Shown: positions 1 through 5,622 of the stretch, piece by piece
How positions within the stretch are numbered: the stretch's first letter is position 1
Layout: every line of letters begins with the position of its first letter
Source: Ilumatobacter sp.
GTDB taxonomy: Bacteria > Actinomycetota > Acidimicrobiia > Acidimicrobiales > Ilumatobacteraceae
Assembly: GCA_029263275.1 (NCBI GenBank)
Contig: JAJCXU010000236.1
Coordinates: 1-5,622 of the forward strand
Reading direction: 5' to 3'
Length of the DNA: 5,622 nt
Notes under the pieces: generated by a model
Told to the model about the DNA's origin: nothing
Databases searched by the model: none
Seen by the model: only the letters and a program-made list of their open reading frames with translations
Position numbers and translations under genes: made by a program

Positions 1-21
1 GACATCAAGGGCTTCGCCGAC

Positions 22-1116
22 TCACTCTGATCGCGGACGGCTTGGCGTCTCGGGCGGCGGAGCGGTCGAGGAGCGCACGACCAGCTCGATCGGCAGGATG
101 GTTCGACGCGGTGGACCTCCGTCGATCTGTTCGAGCAGCAGTTCCGCCGCTGCTCGGCCCTTGTCGACGAGCGGCTGGCGGATCGTCGTCAGCGGCGGGT
201 CCCACGTGCGCGCACGAGGCACGTCGTCGAAACCGACCAATGACAAATCCTCAGGGATGCGCCGTCCGATCAGTTGCCCGGCCTGGCTTGCGCCGATGGC
301 AATCTGGTCGTTGAAGCACAGCAGTCCCGTCACTGCGGGGTGTGCCGCAAGGAGGTCGACAGCGGCATGCCTTGCCGCATCGGGCCCGTTGCCGCCCGCC
401 TCCCACAGAACCAGATCCGCCGGGTCGAGGCCGGCATCGACCATCGCCGATCGGTAGCCGGAGATTCGTTCCCGAGCGATTCGCATCGAGGCGCTCTGTT
501 CACGATCGGCACCGACGGGCCCGCTGGACACTTCCGAGGTGAGACGACCGAGGAGTACCGCCATGTTCGTGTGGCCCAGTTCGATCAGATGCTGAGCTGC
601 CATGTGAGCCCCTGCGCGATCATCGATTCCGACGAACGACGTGCGATCGCCGAGGTCGGGTTCGTCCACCAGAACGACCGGCAGATTCCGGCTCAAGACC
701 GATTCGAGCGCGGGGTCGCCGTCGGCAACCGAGAAGACGATGTGGCCGTCGACTGCTGCCGATCCGACCGCGGTGTCGGCGAGATCGACCCCGGGTGGGC
801 TGGGCAGCAGGGTGAGACCAGTGCCCGAGAGCGCGCTCGTCTCAGCGACGCCTTGCATGAAGCTGGTCGTGTCCGGGTCGGTGAAGACGAATCGCAGGTC
901 CTCGGTGAACAGCAGACCAATCGCTCCCATGTGTCCGCTTCGCAGCATTCGGGCAGCGGCGTCGGGACCCTGATAGCCGAGTTCAGCTGCAGCTTGCAGA
1001 ATCCTCTTGCGCAGCGCTTCGCCCAGTTCGCGGGGCCGGTTGTACGCGTTGGAGACCGTGGTGCGCGACACACCGACGCGGTCGGCAACCGTCTGCAGCG
1101 TCACACCGTTCGACAC
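22..1116 (-). CDS. LacI-family transcriptional repressor
   Basis: This is a DNA-binding repressor of about 364 residues, a usual size for LacI/GalR proteins. The N-terminal helix-turn-helix spans about residues 6-28 (VADRVGVSRTTVSNAYNRP). A hinge helix follows at about 51-60, with Leu58 in the place of the leucine that inserts at the central CpG of the operator. The periplasmic-binding-protein-like sensor domain runs from about residue 64, with landmarks VGIDD (162-166), FNDQ (268-271), GFDDVP (295-300) and TTIRQP (310-315). I chose the GTG at 1116-1114 because GGGGGAG lies 5 nt upstream and the helix-turn-helix starts right after it. The frame stays open to 1344, but that extension overlaps the preceding gene and looks non-coding. 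It lies 13 nt after the 110-residue gene, so the two are almost surely co-transcribed. The likely operators are at 1500-1534. The effector is unknown; the family usually senses sugars or related small molecules. Confidence 0.95.
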   Translation of the reverse strand: MSNGVTLQTVADRVGVSRTTVSNAYNRPRELGEALRKRILQAAAELGYQGPDAAARMLRSGHMGAIGLLFTEDLRFVFTDPDTTSFMQGVAETSALSGTGLTLLPSPPGVDLADTAVGSAAVDGHIVFSVADGDPALESVLSRNLPVVLVDEPDLGDRTSFVGIDDRAGAHMAAQHLIELGHTNMAVLLGRLTSEVSSGPVGADREQSASMRIARERISGYRSAMVDAGLDPADLVLWEAGGNGPDAARHAAVDLLAAHPAVTGLLCFNDQIAIGASQAGQLIGRRIPEDLSLVGFDDVPRARTWDPPLTTIRQPLVDKGRAAAELLLEQIDGGPPRRTILPIELVVRSSTAPPPETPSRPRSE

Positions 1117-1121
1117 GAGGA

Positions 1122-1128
1122 CTCCCCC
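1122..1128 (-). promoter_or_regulatory. Ribosome binding site deciding the LacI start
   Basis: GGGGGAG on the minus strand ends 5 nt before the GTG codon at 1116. It supports the internal GTG start over the much longer open frame. It sits just past the stop codon of the upstream small gene (1132-1130), a typical tight-operon arrangement. Confidence 0.7.
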
Positions 1129-1129
1129 G

Positions 1130-1462
1130 TCAGGCTGCGGGTCGGACCCCGTCGGCGACGACCGAAGCGAATCGTGTGGCCGCCCACAACTTGGCCGTGC
1201 CGACATCGAGCTCCGACCACGGCACGGTGATTTCGAGCGTCGAGAGCTCGTCGGTTCCGCCGACGCGTACCTCGGCACCATCGAGGACGGTGAGGCCTCG
1301 GGTGACGCGCACGCCGCGATCGATCGAGGCGGTCTGCGTCTCATCGCGACCGTCGACGACCAACTCGGTGGCGGCGTCGATGCCAGTTGACACCGCCTGG
1401 TCGAGGCGGGCCTCGACGTCGGTCGGGAGTGAATCCACGTAATGAGTGAAGATGAGTTTCAT
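1130..1462 (-). CDS. Small protein of unknown function, co-operonic with the repressor
   Basis: This encodes a 110-residue, probably cytosolic protein that I do not recognise. It opens MKLIFTHYVDSLPTDVEARL and has no signal peptide or membrane segment. The pattern looks like an amphipathic helix at about 12-30, then alternating beta-type stretches rich in Val and Thr (about 32-80). A C-terminal helix follows with two tryptophans (VPWSELDVGTAKLW) and ends VVADGVRPAA. A perfect GGAGG lies 7 nt before the ATG, the best Shine-Dalgarno in the window, which argues for a real and well-translated gene. It is first in a two-gene unit with the LacI-type repressor and is preceded by the tandem operator at 1500-1534, so it is likely under that repressor's control. 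A small alpha/beta fold, perhaps SRPBCC-like, is possible, but this is a guess from the pattern of strands. Confidence 0.8.
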   Translation of the reverse strand: MKLIFTHYVDSLPTDVEARLDQAVSTGIDAATELVVDGRDETQTASIDRGVRVTRGLTVLDGAEVRVGGTDELSTLEITVPWSELDVGTAKLWAATRFASVVADGVRPAA

Positions 1463-1469
1463 GCTGATG

Positions 1470-1474
1470 CCTCC
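1470..1474 (-). promoter_or_regulatory. Strong ribosome binding site of the 110-residue gene
   Basis: GGAGG on the minus strand with 7 nt to the ATG at 1462-1460. It fixes that start and stands out because most other genes here have weak sites. Confidence 0.75.
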
Positions 1475-1499
1475 TGTAGGCCACGGCTCTCTTGACGAC

Positions 1500-1517
1500 T
1501 ACTGTATCGATCAAGTA
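1500..1517. promoter_or_regulatory. LacI-type operator, proximal copy
   Basis: This is an 18-bp imperfect palindrome with the CG centre at 1508/1509 and core ATCGAT. The left half is TACTGTATC and the reverse complement of the right half is TACTTGATC, matching at 7 of 9 positions. Even symmetry around a central CG is the common operator form of LacI/GalR proteins, and the only regulator gene in the window is of this family. A possible minus-strand -10 hexamer, TACAGT, lies at 1506-1501 inside this site, with no convincing -35. If that is the promoter, a bound repressor would block it directly. Confidence 0.65.
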
Positions 1518-1534
1518 ACTGAATCGATACAGTA
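1517..1534. promoter_or_regulatory. LacI-type operator, distal copy
   Basis: This is a second 18-bp imperfect palindrome with the CG centre at 1525/1526 and core ATCGAT. The left half is AACTGAATC and the reverse complement of the right half is TACTGTATC, matching at 7 of 9 positions. It shares one base (1517) with the proximal copy, so the centres are 17 bp apart. The outermost half-sites of the pair form a perfect 12-bp inverted repeat (1500-1511 with 1523-1534). It lies where the -35 region of a promoter for the 110-residue gene would be. Confidence 0.62.
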
Positions 1535-1536
1535 TC

Positions 1537-1546
1537 GCTGGCCAGC
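1537..1546. repeat. Perfect 10-bp palindrome next to the operators
   Basis: GCTGGCCAGC is self-complementary over 10 bp and starts 2 nt beyond the distal operator, on the upstream side for minus-strand transcription. It could be a site for a second regulator, or simply a chance palindrome in GC-rich DNA. It does not resemble the ATCGAT-centred operator pair. Confidence 0.3.
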
Positions 1547-1615
1547 AAATTCCCAACAATGAACTTCGTCACGCTGCCGCACGTGCCAACCGCTCCGGAT
1601 CGGCCAACGAATGCG

Positions 1616-2557
1616 CTACCCGAGCTTGGTGAACAACGCTCGCGTGTTTGCTTCAAGTGTTGCGAGGAGTGCGCCGGGAGGATCTCCGAAGTCACCCAGT
1701 TGCTGGGCCAGTCGACTCACAGCTCCTTCGGGCGTGAACGGATAGTCGCTCCCGTAGTGGAGGCGTTCCGATTCGACGATGGAGAGGAGCGCCTCGACGC
1801 CGCGCGGCACAGCAAATCCCGCCAGGTCGTAGTGCAGGCTGGCGAGGTCGGCCATGACGTCCACCCCCGCCTCGATGTCGGGGAGGATGTGGCGAAATGC
1901 TGCGACCCGATCGGCAATCAACGGAAGGGTTGCGCCAGCGTGGGGAACGATGATCTCGATGTTCGGGTAGCGAGCGATGGTTCCGTTGAGGATCAGATTC
2001 ACGACCGCCCGAGTGGTGTCGAACATGAACTCGATCATGGGTCGCGGCCGACTCAACGAAGTCTGCTCCCAACACACGGGCGACGTCGGATGGATGAGCA
2101 CGCGGGCATGGCGGCGATCCAACTCCTCAAACACCGGGTCGAGTTCGCGGTCGCAGAGGTAGACGCCGTTGCCATGCGTCAGCACGCAGAAACCATCGAC
2201 GCCGAGCTCCTCTGCGCAGTAGGTCAACTCGGCAATCGTGCCGTCGACGTCAGGAAGCGGCAACGAGGCCAAGAGCCCGAACCTGCCGGCATGATCCCGC
2301 TTCGCTCGGGCTCCGTCCTCATTGACCTGCCGCGCCGATGAACGAGCAGCATCGTCGTCGCCGAAGTGGACGCCAGGCGACGAGACCGACAGCATCGAGA
2401 CCGCAATTCCAGCGCGGTCCATCATCGCAACATGTTCGGCTGCGCTCCACTCGGGGATGGCGTGGATGCCATCGGGCTGCGCGTGATCGACCTCGGCGGC
2501 TTCCCGGTATGCGTCCGACACGTAGTGGGCGTGAACGTCGATCAGGCCCTGCGTCAT
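1616..2557 (-). CDS. Amidohydrolase-2 family, decarboxylase-like (ACMSD / 6-methylsalicylate decarboxylase type)
   Basis: This is a predicted metal-dependent TIM-barrel enzyme of 313 residues, a normal size for the family. The N-terminus carries the metal motif DVHAH (His9, His11). Further ligands expected in the family are visible as His156 (LIHPTSP), His206 (IVPHAG) and Asp271 (YGSDYPFTPE), so the active site looks complete. The blocks PDGIHAIPEWS and SVSSPGVHFGDDDAA, together with PHAGATLPLIADRV, resemble 6-methylsalicylate-decarboxylase-like proteins more than true amidases, so non-oxidative decarboxylation of a small aromatic or unsaturated acid is the best inference. A lactone-hydrolysing member is possible. 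I chose the ATG at 2557-2555 because it sits right before the conserved barrel start. The frame stays open upstream and a GTG at 2578 is an alternative; neither has a clear ribosome site. It is divergent from the EamA gene and 153 nt upstream of the 110-residue gene on the same strand. Confidence 0.92.
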   Translation of the reverse strand: MTQGLIDVHAHYVSDAYREAAEVDHAQPDGIHAIPEWSAAEHVAMMDRAGIAVSMLSVSSPGVHFGDDDAARSSARQVNEDGARAKRDHAGRFGLLASLPLPDVDGTIAELTYCAEELGVDGFCVLTHGNGVYLCDRELDPVFEELDRRHARVLIHPTSPVCWEQTSLSRPRPMIEFMFDTTRAVVNLILNGTIARYPNIEIIVPHAGATLPLIADRVAAFRHILPDIEAGVDVMADLASLHYDLAGFAVPRGVEALLSIVESERLHYGSDYPFTPEGAVSRLAQQLGDFGDPPGALLATLEANTRALFTKLG

Positions 2558-2697
2558 CGTCCCGAAGCTACTTCTCACCGAAGCCAGGTCCCGGTGTCGG
2601 GTGAGCACTCGTGACGCGGTCGACGCAACCGGGTCCGAATGCTGTGCAGCCGCACCGCTAACGTCCGCTTCATGTGGGGCGAGACAGAGACTCGTCA
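2558..2697. promoter_or_regulatory. Divergent intergenic region, amidohydrolase / EamA permease
   Basis: These 140 bases must hold the start signals of two divergent genes. Visible structure is modest: a direct repeat CCGAAGC (2562-2568 and 2578-2584), an inverted pair CTCACC/GGTGAG (2574-2579 and 2600-2605), and TAACGT at 2659-2664, which could be a plus-strand -10. By eye there is no copy of the TACTGTATC half-site, so the local repressor is not obviously acting here. Confidence 0.35.
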
Positions 2698-3612
2698 GTG
2701 ACCACCTCGACACCGAACCCGCGGGTCACGCTCGCGCTGGTGGTCCTCGTCGCGCTGCTGATCGGCGCGAACTTCACGGCGCTCAAGTACGCGCTGGATC
2801 ACACCACACCGCTGCTGCTCGCCGGCATGCGCACGGTGGTGGGCGGGACGTTCCTCTTGTGCTTCGTCACACTCGTCCGCGGCGAGCGCGTCCCGACCGA
2901 TCGGTCGATGCTCGGCAAGATCTTCGTGGTCAGCTTCGCAATCACCACCGTCTCGAGCGCGCTCCTCGTGGTCGGTGTCAGCCGTGTTCCGGCGGGACTT
3001 GCGTCGTTGCTCAGTAGCACGATGCCGTTGTTCACGGCGCTGCTCGTGCTGCTCCTCATGGGTACGCGGCCAACGCGACTCGGAGTGATCGGTTTGGTCG
3101 TCGGGTTCGTCGGAACCGTGGTCTTGGCATCACCATCGCTGGATGGAGAGACCACCGCGATCGGCATCATTGCGCTCGCACTCTCCGCACTGGCGTGGGC
3201 GTTTGGAACGGTGTTCATGCAGTGGCGTGACTTCGGCTCCGTGTCGCCCGTGATGATCGTTGCGGTGCAGCTGCCGATGTCGGCCGCTGTATTGATCCCG
3301 GTTGCGTTGCTCACCGAAGGCGTCGCTGACACCGATTGGTCGATCGGGCTCTTCGTGCCGCTGGCGTATGCGGCCATCCCGGCCAATGCTGTGACCTTCG
3401 CGCTCATGGCCACGATCGTGAAGCGTGCGGCAGCGACCCAGGCAGCAGCCACCGCATACCTCATCCCGATCTCCGGGGTCTTCTTCGGCTGGCTGATCCG
3501 CGGCGAGCGGCTCGGAACAGTCGAGTTGGTTGGTGGCGTGCTCGTCGTCGCCGGCGTCTACCTCCTCGTCACCGCAAACGCTCGGGCGAAGATGGCTTGG
3601 TCGGAGCGCTGA
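2698..3612 (+). CDS. EamA/DMT-superfamily permease
   Basis: This is an integral membrane transporter of the drug/metabolite superfamily, about 304 residues with roughly ten hydrophobic helices arranged as two EamA repeats (about 10-145 and 153-293). Family landmarks are the Arg of LLLAGMRTVVGG in helix 2, the loop RVPAGLASLLSSTMPLFTALL in the first repeat, and the closing RGERLGTVELVGG block before the last helix. Such proteins usually export amino acids, metabolites or toxic compounds, sometimes import them; the substrate cannot be told from sequence. The start is uncertain. I prefer GTG 2698, with AGAGA 7 nt upstream and a typical short polar N-terminus, but GTG 2674 is in frame and would add eight residues. 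It is divergent from the amidohydrolase and 57 nt upstream of the lactonase-like gene on the same strand, which suggests a two-gene unit. Confidence 0.92.
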   Translation: MTTSTPNPRVTLALVVLVALLIGANFTALKYALDHTTPLLLAGMRTVVGGTFLLCFVTLVRGERVPTDRSMLGKIFVVSFAITTVSSALLVVGVSRVPAGLASLLSSTMPLFTALLVLLLMGTRPTRLGVIGLVVGFVGTVVLASPSLDGETTAIGIIALALSALAWAFGTVFMQWRDFGSVSPVMIVAVQLPMSAAVLIPVALLTEGVADTDWSIGLFVPLAYAAIPANAVTFALMATIVKRAAATQAAATAYLIPISGVFFGWLIRGERLGTVELVGGVLVVAGVYLLVTANARAKMAWSER

Positions 3613-3669
3613 CGACCCTCCCGACACAGCAAGAGATCGAGCCCAGCGTCGGCGTGACATCATTGGCTG

Positions 3670-4515
3670 ATGGAGATCAGTCGAATCGGCACATTCACGC
3701 TCGGGTGGGGCGAGAGCCTGGTGTGGGACGACGTTCGAAACCGTCTGTACTTCGTGGATTGCGCCACAAATGCCCTGCACTGGCTCGACGAAGGAGCGAC
3801 CAGGCCAGCCATGCTCACGATGCCGTCGCTTCCTGCTGGCGTCGTCCCCACCGTCGACGGATCGCTCGTGGTCGTACTGGAGGATGGTCTCCATCTCGTC
3901 GACCCAGATCACGGCACGAACGAATTGCTGTCGCCGTATCCCGAAGCACTGGACGGCCGGTGCAACGACGCTTGCGCGGATCTCGACGGCAACATCATCA
4001 CGGGCAAACTGAATCTCGGGCCCGCCGAGGGCTCAGCGTGGCAGTACTCCCGATCGGGTGAGTGGACGCTGCTCGACAACGACATCGCGAATACGAACGG
4101 GCCCGCCGAGCTGGTCATCGACGGCCAGTCGACGCTCATCATCGGCGACACCTCAGCCCACTACCACGCGTACGACTATGACGCCGGTGCTGCAACGGTC
4201 GGTCGACGACGCGTATTTGGCGACGTGACCGACCTCGATGGCGGTCCCGACGGTTCGACCGTCGATTCCCAGGGTGGGTTGTGGTGCGCCATGGTGATTG
4301 GCGGCAGCCAGATGGTGCGTTTCACGGAGAGCGGTCTCGATCGGTCGGTCAGCCTTCCGGTCGCCAACCCGACCGATCTCGCCTTCGGTGGCCCGTCACT
4401 CGACCGCATCTACGTCACGTCGATCGGTGGAGACGGCGAACTTGACGGAGCGCTACTGGTGGTTGACGGCCTCGATTTCATCGGACGCCCCGAGCCGCGA
4501 GCCCGGCTCGACTGA
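3670..4515 (+). CDS. SMP-30/gluconolactonase-like beta-propeller
   Basis: This is a 281-residue protein of the SGL/regucalcin family, six-bladed propellers that open sugar-acid or related lactones using one divalent metal ion. All expected active-site residues appear: Glu15 (GESLVWDD), Asn99 (GRCNDACADLDGN), Asn143 (NTNGPAE) and Asp194 (GGPDGSTVDSQGGLW). In regucalcin the equivalent Glu, second Asn and Asp bind the metal and the first Asn contacts substrate. There is no signal peptide, so it should act in the cytosol. The length is close to the family norm of about 290. The ATG at 3670 lacks a clear ribosome site. It follows the permease gene by 57 nt and is probably transcribed with it; its stop codon lies in a hairpin shared with the convergent dehydrogenase gene. 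Arylesterase-like or luciferin-regenerating relatives share the fold, so the exact substrate is open. Confidence 0.9.
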   Translation: MEISRIGTFTLGWGESLVWDDVRNRLYFVDCATNALHWLDEGATRPAMLTMPSLPAGVVPTVDGSLVVVLEDGLHLVDPDHGTNELLSPYPEALDGRCNDACADLDGNIITGKLNLGPAEGSAWQYSRSGEWTLLDNDIANTNGPAELVIDGQSTLIIGDTSAHYHAYDYDAGAATVGRRRVFGDVTDLDGGPDGSTVDSQGGLWCAMVIGGSQMVRFTESGLDRSVSLPVANPTDLAFGGPSLDRIYVTSIGGDGELDGALLVVDGLDFIGRPEPRARLD

Positions 4516-4520
4516 GCCGG
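4503..4520. terminator. GC-rich hairpin between convergent genes
   Basis: CCGGCTC-GACT-GAGCCGG forms a perfect 7-bp stem with a four-base loop that contains part of the lactonase stop codon. It lies in the 34-bp gap region between two convergent genes and could end transcription from both sides. No T-tract follows on either strand, so it is not a classic intrinsic terminator. Confidence 0.4.
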
Positions 4521-4549
4521 CTCGACGGGCTTGCGCGTCAGCTGACCGA

Positions 4550-5377
4550 TCAGTAGATGTTGCTGAGTCCCCCGTCGACCGGGAGGGTGATCCCGGTGAT
4601 GTAGTCGGCTGCGTGGGAGAGCAGGAAGGTGTGGGCTTCGGCGACGTCCCATGCGGTGCCTTGGCGGCCGAGCGGGATGGGAGTGGTGTCGCGATCGGGT
4701 TTGATCAGGCTGGCGAGTCGGCCGAGGCTGGTGTCGATCAGGCCCGGCATCACGATGTTGACGCGAATACCGCGTGGCGCGTACTCCTTGGCTGCGGCGC
4801 GTGCGAGCCCGTCGAGGGCTGCCTTGCTGGTGATGTAGGCCGGGAGGTCGCTGGTGGTCACTGCCCTCGCTGCGGTGGATGACGTGATGGTGACGGCACT
4901 GCCGGGCTCGAGGATGTCGAGGGCGACCTGCAGCGCCAAGAAGTGGGAGCGGACGTTGACACTCATGACTCGATCCCAATCAGCAACGGACGTGCCACTC
5001 AGATGATTGCCCGAGGCGATGCCGGTGTTCAGTGCGAGCGCGTCGATACCGCCCAGCGCATCAGCCGCGTCGAGGATCATGCGGCTGACGTCACTCGCGT
5101 CGGACGCGTCACCGTGGACGATGTGAGCCGTACCACCAGCATTGACGATCTCGTCGGCAGTGAGTTCCGCCGCTGCCGGATCGATGTCTGCGACCGCGAC
5201 GTGGGCGCCCTCCAGGGCGGCCAGCTCACAGATTGCTCGGCCAATCCCGAGGGGTGGGTCGGGGAGCCCATAGGTCTGCTGTCCCCCACCGATCACCAGC
5301 AGGCGCCGCCCAGAGAGTCGTTGCGTCGTGCGCTCGGACCCCGGACCAGAGGTGACAACGATGTCGTGGCCGCTCAT
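4550..5377 (-). CDS. Short-chain dehydrogenase/reductase with enlarged glycine loop
   Basis: This is a classical-type SDR of 275 residues, predicted to be a cytosolic NAD(P)-dependent oxidoreductase. The Rossmann fold starts at about residue 24. The cofactor loop is unusual: VIGGGQQTYGLPDPPLGIG puts 11 residues between GGG and GIG where classical members have a TGxxxGIG spacing. Acidic Asp64 and Asp66 near the end of the second strand suggest NAD(H) preference. The remaining signature is intact: LNTGIA for NAG (117-121), Asn141, Ser167, Tyr181 and Lys185 (YITSK), then MPGLIDT and the C-terminal ITLPVDGG. The N-terminus carries about 20 extra residues before the fold. The ATG overlaps the stop of the upstream gene as ATGA, so translation is probably coupled, and only a weak GGGG lies upstream. 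The alcohol or ketone substrate is not readable. Confidence 0.93.
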   Translation of the reverse strand: MSGHDIVVTSGPGSERTTQRLSGRRLLVIGGGQQTYGLPDPPLGIGRAICELAALEGAHVAVADIDPAAAELTADEIVNAGGTAHIVHGDASDASDVSRMILDAADALGGIDALALNTGIASGNHLSGTSVADWDRVMSVNVRSHFLALQVALDILEPGSAVTITSSTAARAVTTSDLPAYITSKAALDGLARAAAKEYAPRGIRVNIVMPGLIDTSLGRLASLIKPDRDTTPIPLGRQGTAWDVAEAHTFLLSHAADYITGITLPVDGGLSNIY

Positions 5378-5622
5378 GATGTGGCCCCGAGTTGCGCTCC
5401 GGCGGCCTCGACCACAGCCATGTCCGCGGCAGCGTCAGGGGTGAGATCGACTGCACCGGCCATCAAGGCAATCGCGAGGTACCAACCGACGACGATGAGC
5501 AGTTCGACCGTCTGTTGCTCGTCGAGAGATGCGCGAAGCGCAGCGAAGCCGGGAGCGTCAAGCGTCTGGGTCTCTCCCAACCGTCGATGATCCAGGCGAG
5601 CGCGCCACCGCCACCTCCCCCG
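5374..5622 (-). CDS. Carboxymuconolactone decarboxylase-like protein, C-terminal part (cut by window end)
   Basis: The last 82 codons or so of a minus-strand frame are present; the frame is open to the window edge. The stretch LDAPGFAALRASLDEQQTVE followed by LLIVVGWYLAIALMAGAVDL matches the helical C-terminal half of carboxymuconolactone-decarboxylase / AhpD-like proteins, where a ...LVELxxxVGxYxxxA helix is typical. The Cys-containing catalytic region would lie outside the window. A TTG at 5580 could instead start a short 68-residue protein, but it has no ribosome site and the family likeness argues for a longer gene. The first in-window residues are rich in Arg and Trp, which is odd for the family, so a frameshift near 5580 cannot be excluded. 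Its TGA overlaps the ATG of the dehydrogenase gene, showing one operon. Confidence 0.55.
   Translation of the reverse strand, partial: RGRWRWRARLDHRRLGETQTLDAPGFAALRASLDEQQTVELLIVVGWYLAIALMAGAVDLTPDAAADMAVVEAAGAQLGATS

Noticed and set aside
274..1230. Long plus-strand open frame opposite the repressor gene
   Set aside because: It is antisense to a clear LacI-family coding region, rich in Arg/Asp/His/Gly without any domain, and typical of the mirror frame of a high-GC gene.
1117..1344. N-terminal extension of about 76 residues on the LacI-family repressor
   Set aside because: It overlaps the well-supported 110-residue gene in another frame, is Arg/Ser/Pro-rich with no domain, and a good ribosome site sits just before the internal GTG at 1116.
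1492..1520. Plus-strand promoter-like TTGACG followed by TAACTG
   Set aside because: It would drive transcription into the antisense of the amidohydrolase where no gene is supported; it lies within the operator palindromes and is more simply explained by them.
1579..1586. Short palindrome GCACGTGC just past the amidohydrolase stop
   Set aside because: Eight-base GC-rich palindromes are expected by chance here, and no T-tract or second copy supports a terminator or operator.
1559..2341. 260-residue plus-strand open frame opposite the amidohydrolase
   Set aside because: Antisense to a confident gene, no recognisable motif, and no start signals; a high-GC shadow frame.
2558..2713. 52-residue N-terminal extension of the amidohydrolase
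   Set aside because: The conserved barrel begins directly after the ATG at 2557; the extension has low-complexity composition and would overlap the divergent permease start.
3130..3912. 260-residue minus-strand open frame across the permease and lactonase genes
   Set aside because: It runs antisense through two confident genes and has a His/Arg/Asp-rich sequence without domain features.

Overview
The window is high-GC bacterial DNA. The gene density, the GTG/TTG starts next to ATG, the weak or absent Shine-Dalgarno sites on some genes, and the protein families point to an actinobacterium. A marine or soil Acidimicrobiia-type organism is my best guess from protein style alone, but nothing in the window fixes the taxon. 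I see no rRNA, tRNA, CRISPR array, insertion sequence or prophage signature. It reads as ordinary chromosomal catabolic DNA.

Layout. Left block (minus strand, right to left): an ACMSD / 6-methylsalicylate-decarboxylase-like amidohydrolase (2557-1616), a 153-nt intergenic control region, a 110-residue protein of unknown function with a textbook GGAGG site (1462-1130), then 13 nt later a LacI-family repressor (1116-22). Middle block (plus strand): an EamA/DMT exporter-type permease (2698-3612) divergent from the amidohydrolase, and 57 nt later an SMP-30/gluconolactonase-like beta-propeller (3670-4515). Right block (minus strand): a carboxymuconolactone-decarboxylase-like gene cut by the window end (5374 to beyond 5622), overlapping by four bases a short-chain dehydrogenase (5377-4550) that converges on the lactonase gene.

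The most informative non-coding signal lies between the amidohydrolase and the 110-residue gene. At 1500-1534 two 18-bp imperfect palindromes are fused end to end, each with a central ATCGAT, giving four copies of a half-site close to TACTGTATC in alternating orientation. Even palindromes with a central CG are the usual LacI-family operator form, and the only regulator in the window is of that family and is encoded just downstream. Autoregulation of the small gene plus repressor is therefore the simplest reading.

Taken together, the genes suggest breakdown of a small carboxylated, aromatic or lactone-forming compound: decarboxylase-type amidohydrolase, lactonase, dehydrogenase, carboxymuconolactone-decarboxylase-like protein, a permease and a repressor. 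The substrate cannot be read from the sequence. The two most unusual points are the tandem operator and the enlarged glycine-rich nucleotide-binding loop of the dehydrogenase. I did not find a clearly new kind of system.
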